From an uncultured Myxococcales bacterium (GTDB taxonomy: Bacteria > Myxococcota_A > Bradymonadia > UBA7976 > UBA1532), in NCBI GenBank assembly GCA_903847385.1, contig CAINDO010000182.1:1-38159 (forward strand): a DNA stretch of 38,159 nt, read 5' to 3'. The notes beneath the pieces are model-generated. The model searched no databases. It saw only the letters and a list, made by a program, of their open reading frames with translations, and was not told the origin of the DNA. The number at the start of each line of letters is the position of its first letter. Positions within the stretch are counted from its first letter, which is position 1. The translations under genes were made by a program, and so were the position numbers. Shown in pieces: positions 33,218 to 38,159 of the stretch.

Positions 33218-34897
33218 ATGTTGCGCATTCTCTACGCCGCCGTGCTGTGGCTGCTCCTGCTGATCCCGGTGCTCGCCCGCTTCGCCCTCGCGGCCGTGCG
33301 GCGCAGGCCGAAGGTCCTCGAGGTCGTGCTCGAGGGCCACCACGCGCTGCGGCACGTGCCGGCGCCGTTCTTCGCGCGATCCCGTGCGGGCGTGCCCCGC
33401 CGCGACCTGGCCTACGCGCTGCGGCAGGCCGCCCGCGACCCCACCGTGCAGACGGTCTGGGTGCGCGTGGGCCACCTGACGGGGGGCTTCGGCGAGCTGC
33501 ACGCCCTGCGCGAGGCGCTCGTGCGGGTCAAGGCCGCGGGCAAACGCGTTGTCGCCAGCCTGAACCACGGCGACACGCGGGCGCTCTTCGTGGCCAGCGT
33601 GGCCGACGAGATCATCGCGTCGCCGCACGTCACGCTCGACGCCCGGGGCATGGCGCTGGAGATGACCTTCTTCGGCGGGGCGCTGGACAAGGCCGGCGTG
33701 GGCCTGGACGTGATCACCGCCGGCGCCTTCAAGTCGGCCATGGAGCCCTTCACGCGCACGGGGCCGTCGCCGGCCAGCGCCGAGGCGCTCGAGGCCCTGC
33801 TCACCAGCCTGTACGACCAGGTGATCGCGGCCCTGGGCGCCCGAGCCGGCCGCACGCCCGAGGCCATGCGCGCGGCGCTCGAGGCCGGCCCGCACCTGGC
33901 CAGCGAGGCGCTCGCGCTCGGGCTCGTGGACACCCTGCTCGAAGAGGAGGCCGTGCCCCCGCACCTGGGCTGCGGCGAGAAGGGCCCGGCCCTGCGGCTG
34001 CGGGTGGAGAGCTACCCCGGCCCGGCGCGCCCCTGGCCGCGGTGGCGCTACCGGCGCCCCCGGCTCGCGCTCGTCGAGGTCCACGGCAACATCGTCGATG
34101 GCCGGACGGACGACGAAGAGCCCGAGCCCGGCGCCAACGCCAACGCCGTGTGCGCGGCCCTGGACCGCGCCCGGCGCAACAAACGCATCCGCGGCGTGCT
34201 GCTGCACGTGGACAGCCGCGGCGGCAGCGCCACGGCCAGCGAGCGCATGTGGCGCAGCGTGAAGGCCCTGGCCGCCGAGAAGCCCGTGATCGCCTGCATG
34301 GGCGATTACGCCGCCAGCGGCGGGTACTACGTGGCCTGCGCGGCGCATGGCATCGTCGCCGCGCCGGGCACGCTCACAGGCAGCATCGGTGTCATCAGCG
34401 CGAAGCCCGTGGCCGCGGGTCTGTTCGAGAAGCTCGGCATCACACATGCCCGTTTCGAGCGCGGCGATAACAGTACCATGTACAGCCCCACCTCCCGCTT
34501 CACCGAGGGCCAGCGGGCGGCCATGGAGCGCACGATCCGACACTTCTACGGTCTGTTCCTGTCTCGAGTGGCCGAGGGCCGACACAAGCAGACCGAAGAC
34601 ATCGCGCCCGTGGCCGAGGGCCGCGTGTGGACCGGCGCGCAGGCCCTGGAGCGCGGCCTGATCGACCGCCTGGGCGACGAAGAGGCGGCGCTGGTCTGGC
34701 TGCGGGAGCGCACGCAGAGCCACCCCGAGGCGCCGCTGCTGGTGATCACACCGCGGATGCCCTGGCGCAAGCGTCTGATGCCGCGGCTGGCCGGGCAGGC
34801 GGGTCTCTTCGGACAGTTCGCCGAGCTCGCGTCGTTCACGCGCCTCGCCGCCGAGTCGCCCACGCTGGCGTTCTCGCCCTGGCGCTGGGGCGCCTGA
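33218..34897 (+). CDS. sppA: Signal peptide peptidase SppA (protease IV), 67K type
   Basis: A 559-residue membrane protease with two tandem S49 domains. An N-terminal anchor lies at 3-27 (LYAAVLWLLLLIPVLARF). The first domain supplies the general base Lys172 in AFKSAMEPF, and the second supplies the nucleophile Ser367 in YAASGGYYV, as in the E. coli enzyme. TGSIGVISAKP and the closing VWTGAQALERGLIDRLG are also typical. It digests cleaved signal peptides in the membrane. ATG at 33218 is preferred to 33158 because GAGG precedes it and the hydrophobic anchor then starts at residue 3. It ends convergently 9 bases from the small lipoprotein gene. Confidence 0.93.
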   Translation: MLRILYAAVLWLLLLIPVLARFALAAVRRRPKVLEVVLEGHHALRHVPAPFFARSRAGVPRRDLAYALRQAARDPTVQTVWVRVGHLTGGFGELHALREALVRVKAAGKRVVASLNHGDTRALFVASVADEIIASPHVTLDARGMALEMTFFGGALDKAGVGLDVITAGAFKSAMEPFTRTGPSPASAEALEALLTSLYDQVIAALGARAGRTPEAMRAALEAGPHLASEALALGLVDTLLEEEAVPPHLGCGEKGPALRLRVESYPGPARPWPRWRYRRPRLALVEVHGNIVDGRTDDEEPEPGANANAVCAALDRARRNKRIRGVLLHVDSRGGSATASERMWRSVKALAAEKPVIACMGDYAASGGYYVACAAHGIVAAPGTLTGSIGVISAKPVAAGLFEKLGITHARFERGDNSTMYSPTSRFTEGQRAAMERTIRHFYGLFLSRVAEGRHKQTEDIAPVAEGRVWTGAQALERGLIDRLGDEEAALVWLRERTQSHPEAPLLVITPRMPWRKRLMPRLAGQAGLFGQFAELASFTRLAAESPTLAFSPWRWGA

Positions 34898-34906
34898 GCG
34901 GGGGGC

Positions 34907-35254
34907 TCAGCGGACGATGACACCGCCGCCGCCGCGGATCGGCGTGATGGACGGGGCCCGCTTGATCGCCTGATTGCACACACCGCCGTTGCTGCTGACG
35001 GCGTCGACCTCGGCGTCCGTGTTGGGCTCGTAGAGCGTGAGGTCCTTGCAGACGACGTTGCACGGGCCCGTGGTCGTCGTGCCATTGGTGTTGCGGCGCA
35101 GGCAGGTCTCGTTGGGCAGGTCGCCGCCCTTCACGAGCTCGCCCTCGGCGGTCTCGAGGGCGATGGGACCCTCGCCCTCACCACAGCCCGTGAGGGCGGC
35201 GGCGGCGACGAGGGCAAAGGACAGAGCGGTCAGGCGCAGGGCGAAACGGTGCAT
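34907..35254 (-). CDS. Small lipoprotein, 115 residues
   Basis: ATG at 35254 has AGGAG before it. The signal peptide MHRFALRLTALSFALVAAAA ends in lipobox LTGC, with Cys near 24. The mature part is short, with three or four further Cys (ETCLRRN, GPCNVVCKD, GVCNQA) that could form disulphides, and a C-terminal GGGGVIVR. It is secreted and lipid-anchored, of unknown function. Divergent from ccdA. Confidence 0.8.
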   Translation of the reverse strand: MHRFALRLTALSFALVAAAALTGCGEGEGPIALETAEGELVKGGDLPNETCLRRNTNGTTTTGPCNVVCKDLTLYEPNTDAEVDAVSSNGGVCNQAIKRAPSITPIRGGGGVIVR

Positions 35255-35421
35255 CGGGGTCTCCTGGGGTTGGCCGGCTGATTCCGGGGGTGTGCCGGGG
35301 GATACCGGGGCCGGGAGGTTCCCTTTTTCGGGGCCGGTGTTTTTCGTTTCGGCAGTCGAGGGCACCCGACGAGACAAAAGCCCGCTTGACGCCCCGCCAT
35401 ATGCGCATCCAAACTGAGCCC

Positions 35422-35640
35422 ATGCGCATCGCCGTCAATCTCAGCGTGTCGCCGGAGCTCGTCGCCGCGGCGCGGGCCCGGGGAATCAACCTCTCGCGCG
35501 TGCTCGAGCAGCGACTCACCGAGCTTCTGGCGACCACGCCGAGCGACCCGTTCGCCGAGGAGAACGCTGAAGCCGTCGCCGCCTACAATGCGCGCGTCGC
35601 CGCGGCGGGCACGTTCTCGGACGAGCACCGGAGTTTCTGA
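35422..35640 (+). CDS. ccdA: CcdA-type antitoxin
   Basis: A 72-residue protein. RIAVNLSVSPELVAAARARG (2-21) is a ribbon-helix-helix strand and first helix for DNA binding. The C-terminal part (NARVAAAGTFSDEHRSF) is the acidic-to-aromatic toxin-binding tail seen in CcdA, which ends in a phenylalanine-rich region. ATG at 35422 is preferred to one 21 bases upstream, because the protein then starts directly at the DNA-binding strand. The toxin gene follows after 3 bases. CcdA neutralises CcdB and represses the operon. Confidence 0.85.
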   Translation: MRIAVNLSVSPELVAAARARGINLSRVLEQRLTELLATTPSDPFAEENAEAVAAYNARVAAAGTFSDEHRSF

Positions 35641-35643
35641 GGC

Positions 35644-35958
35644 GTGGCCCAATGGGATGTCCACCGGAACCCGTCGCCACGCTCTCGGCACCGGATTCCG
35701 TACCTGTTGGACCTGCAGGCCGACCTTCTCCGCAGCCTCCAGACGCGTACTGTCGTACCGCTCTACCACCCAGAGGTGTTCGGACCGCCCGCCCGCAAGT
35801 TGAACCCCGTGATCGTTGTCGAGGGGCACCCGGTCATCGCCTCGTTCGCCGAGATCGCCGGGGTCCCGCTCAGCGCCCTCGGCGAGAAGGTCGACCGCGT
35901 CGAGCGCGACCGAACGACGCTGGTCGCCGCGCTCGACTGTCTGCTCAGCGGGGTTTGA
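35644..35958 (+). CDS. ccdB: CcdB-type toxin
   Basis: A 104-residue protein close to the F-plasmid CcdB length (101). It opens AQWDVHRNPSPRSRHRIPYL and continues with LDLQADLLRSLQTRTVVPL, the usual CcdB text, and ends in a helix VERDRTTLVAALDCLLSGV that takes the place of the gyrase-poisoning C-terminus (W-G-I in F). Whether Ser-Gly-Val preserves gyrase poisoning is unclear. GTG start with GGAG ten bases upstream inside ccdA. Chromosomal ccdAB pairs often have lost toxicity. Confidence 0.87.
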   Translation: MAQWDVHRNPSPRSRHRIPYLLDLQADLLRSLQTRTVVPLYHPEVFGPPARKLNPVIVVEGHPVIASFAEIAGVPLSALGEKVDRVERDRTTLVAALDCLLSGV

Positions 35959-35979
35959 CCCGCGGCCCCAGTTGGGCCT

Positions 35980-36367
35980 TCAGTCCTGACGAGCCCGCCT
36001 GATGCGTCGCACTTTGTCGCCATGGAGCGTGACGTTCTGGCGCCCTCGCTCCGTCAGGACGGCACAAGTCGCGGTGTCCGCGTCGGGATCCTGGGAGACG
36101 AACTCCACGAGCGTCAACTCCTCCTGCGCGGTCGGCGACCGCTTGACGTTGTTGCCGGCGGCAAGGTCGGGCAGGTCGCCGCAGGAAGGCATCGTGGCCG
36201 CGCTCCATCACGGCCTGCATCAAGGCCTCGCGGCTCTCGAAGTGGCGGTAGGCGGCCATGGGTGAGACCTCGGCCCGGGTGGCGACGGCCCGCATGGTCA
36301 CGGCGGCCTCGCCCGCTTCGACGAAAATGGCCCGGGCAGCATCGATGATCTTCTCGGCGGCGCTCAC
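35980..36367 (-). pseudogene. Truncated TetR-family regulator joined out of frame to an unrelated coding remnant
   Basis: From GTG 36367 the first roughly 61 codons are a clean TetR helix-turn-helix (EKIIDAARAIFVEAG, then RAEVSPMAAYRHFESREALM). Beyond about 36185 that frame turns to low-quality Arg-rich text. A different minus frame (36192-35980) has coding-like third positions and reads SCGDLPDLAAGNNVKRSP, then TLVEFVSQDPDADTATCAVL. TetR proteins are about 200 residues with a ligand domain, which is absent. I read this as a deletion junction or frameshift. Part of the repressor may still be made. The second half may be the tail of another lost gene. Confidence 0.55.
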
Positions 36368-36392
36368 GCGTCACCCGCTCGAGGGCACCCGC

Positions 36393-36802
36393 GTGCCGAC
36401 TGCGGACCTTTCGACACTCTCCACGATCACGGAGGGGACCGGCCGCATCGTCGTCCAGCGAACCTCCGACCCGCTCGGTGCGGTCGAGGTGGCCTACGCC
36501 TCGTTCTTCGACACGGAGAGCCAACAGCCTTGCGATCCTGCGCTGGAGTCCGATTGGTTGCAATGTCACGCGCGAGGTCTCCCGTCGGTCACCGACTACG
36601 CCGACGACGCCCGCACCCCGACGCCTGTCACTCGGTGACGGAGTTGCACGCCATCGGGGCGCAGGTCATGAACGACGCGCCGTACCCGGTGTATGGCTTC
36701 GAGGGTCGAGGCGGCCCCTGCCGACTGTTCAACATGAGAAGCGGGCCCGACTTCGAGATCGGCCCCCAGGTGCCGACCCCGCCGCTTCAGCTCTTGGAGT
36801 GA
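36393..36802 (+). pseudogene. Small hypothetical gene with one frameshift
   Basis: GTG at 36393 is preceded by GAGGG and opens PTADLSTLSTITEGTGRIVV, then AVEVAYASFFDTESQQPCDP. That frame stops at 36638 after about 82 codons. A second frame takes over near 36610-36620 in a C-rich tract and reads DACHSVTELHAIGAQVMNDA, then GFEGRGGPCRLFNMRSG, to a stop at 36802. Joined, they give about 136 residues with paired Cys, plausibly one secreted or small globular protein. A sequencing error or real mutation in the CCCC run would explain it. It is divergent from the TetR remnant by 25 bases. Family not recognised. Confidence 0.5.
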
Positions 36803-36880
36803 GCGGCCGGCTGCTCGCCGGCCGAGGTCGAGGGCGGGTGTGGGCTTGCCCTCGCCCTGGGGCCGTGTGATGGTCTCGCC

Positions 36881-38159
36881 GTGTCCGACCCGCTCCCGCC
36901 CCCCTCGAACGACGCCCGCACGGTGAAAGAGGTCCACGACCCGCTGATCGGCGCCCTGCTGGGAGACCGATTCATCATCGAGCGACGCCTGGGCGCGGGC
37001 GGCATGGGCGTGGTGTATCTGGGTCGCCAGCTCTCGGTCGACCGGCCCGTGGCGATCAAGCTGCTGCCTGCGCAGCTGAGCGGGGACACAGAGCTGGTCC
37101 GTCGTTTCATGCGCGAGGCCAAGGTCGTCAGCGCGCTGTCGCACCCCAACACGGTCACGCTCCACGACTTCGGCCAGATGCCCACGGGCGCGCTCTATCT
37201 GGTGATGGAGCTCGTTACCGGCGAGACATTGGAGGCGCACCTGCAGCGCGTCGGCCGCCTGCCCGTGGCGCGCGCCCTGACCATCGCGGGCCAGCTCCTC
37301 GACGCGCTGGAGGAGGCCCACGGCCGCGGGATCATCCACCGGGACATCAAACCCGCGAACATCATGCTCAGCCCCCGGGCCGGACAGCCGGACTTCGTGA
37401 AGCTGCTGGACTTCGGCCTGGCCCGAAACGATGAGGACAGCACGGGAGACACGACGCGCACGGGCGCCGTAATGGGCACGCCGGCCTATATGTCGCCCGA
37501 GCAGGGCCGCGGCCATCGCTGCGACGCCCGCACGGACCTGTACTCCCTGGGGGTCGTACTCTTCGAGATGGTCACGGGCGAGCGGCCCTTCTCCGGGCCC
37601 TCGAACCTGGCCTTGCTGCTCAAACACTTCAGCGAGCCGGCGCCGCGGCTGGTGGACCGCCGCCCGGATCTCGTCGGGCAGCCGGGACTCGAGCACATCG
37701 TCGCGCGGGCGCTGGCCAAGGAGCGCGAGGAGCGCTTCGCTTCGGCCGGGGAGATGCGCGCGGCGCTCGACGCGGTGGCCGAGTCCGCCACGGCCCCGCG
37801 CCCGCCTCCGGTGGTGCCGGCGCCCCCGGCCGGCCCGACACACGTCGCGGCGACGGCGGATACGATGCCGGACCTCTCGCGGCCGGCCGTCTCCAAGCCT
37901 GCGGTCCCCGCGCCGGCGGTCTCGGAGCCTCCGGCCACCAGCCCCGAGCTCAGCGCGCCGCGTTTCTCCCGACCGCCCGAAGAGGCCGCCGCCGCGGTCG
38001 ACGCCGCCCCGGCCGGGGATGCCCCCCGTGGACGCAGCCCCGCGCTCATGCTGGGCCTCCTCGCCGTCGGCGCGGTTGCGATCTGGCTCGTGTGGCCGGG
38101 CGCACGCCCCCCGGCCGAGCCCGCCGCGCCCGTGAACTCCGCGCCCACGGCCGCGCCCC
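36881..38159 (+). CDS. Hanks-type Ser/Thr protein kinase, C-terminus beyond the window
   Basis: A GTG at 36881 opens 426 codons with no stop to the edge. The kinase domain is complete: GAGGMG at 38-43, Lys60 in VAIKLL, HRDIKPAN at 153-160, DFG at 177-179 and MGTPAYMSPEQ at 198-208. A Pro/Ala-rich linker covers 300-385 and one membrane helix lies near 387-406. The order and wording of motifs match the kinase at 1024-2382, so they are paralogues, but the linker and outer tail differ. Targets unknown. The ribosome site is weak; an ATG at 36870 is out of frame. Confidence 0.92.
   Translation, partial: MSDPLPPPSNDARTVKEVHDPLIGALLGDRFIIERRLGAGGMGVVYLGRQLSVDRPVAIKLLPAQLSGDTELVRRFMREAKVVSALSHPNTVTLHDFGQMPTGALYLVMELVTGETLEAHLQRVGRLPVARALTIAGQLLDALEEAHGRGIIHRDIKPANIMLSPRAGQPDFVKLLDFGLARNDEDSTGDTTRTGAVMGTPAYMSPEQGRGHRCDARTDLYSLGVVLFEMVTGERPFSGPSNLALLLKHFSEPAPRLVDRRPDLVGQPGLEHIVARALAKEREERFASAGEMRAALDAVAESATAPRPPPVVPAPPAGPTHVAATADTMPDLSRPAVSKPAVPAPAVSEPPATSPELSAPRFSRPPEEAAAAVDAAPAGDAPRGRSPALMLGLLAVGAVAIWLVWPGARPPAEPAAPVNSAPTAAP

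Overview
The window is very G+C-rich and codes on both strands. Hanks-type Ser/Thr kinases with a juxtamembrane Pro/Ala-rich segment, small lipoproteins with good lipoboxes, an Asp/Ala-rich lipoprotein and GTG starts together suggest a myxobacterium-like member of the Myxococcota. This is inferred from style, not from a marker gene.

Layout. Positions 1-2382 hold host-type envelope and signalling genes: a lipoprotein, a TPR membrane protein and a Ser/Thr kinase. Positions 2514-7741 hold an RNA and defence cluster. On the minus strand lie, in order, rsr (Ro60 orthologue), a tRNA-like non-coding RNA that I read as its Y RNA (YrlA type), and an AAA ATPase/RloB pair. A zinc-ribbon SIR2 protein diverges from rsr. 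The rsr promoter region carries a GG-N10-GC sigma54 element, with a perfect palindrome at the distance expected for an enhancer-binding activator. Positions 7939-27055 form a defence island. A class 1 DISARM operon on the minus strand reads drmD, drmMI, AAA ATPase, a 147-residue protein, drmA, drmB, drmC, followed by an ArdC-like/metallopeptidase gene. A WYL regulator diverges from the operon. The roughly 1-kb gap between them is largely filled by two converging arrays of a degenerate 21-bp repeat around a central palindrome.

Positions 27190-34897 hold accessory and housekeeping genes: an unrecognised protein with a DEDDh exonuclease, a condensation-fold acyltransferase, a glutathione transferase, an unknown protein, a large lipoprotein and SppA. 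Positions 34907-38159 hold a small lipoprotein, a ccdAB toxin-antitoxin pair, two decayed genes and a second Ser/Thr kinase that runs off the end.

The main points of interest are the Y RNA candidate, which a tRNA finder would miss or misname, with its sigma54 control; the two extra genes translationally coupled into DISARM; the 21-bp inverted repeat array; and the placement of an ATPase/TOPRIM pair directly downstream of a tRNA mimic.
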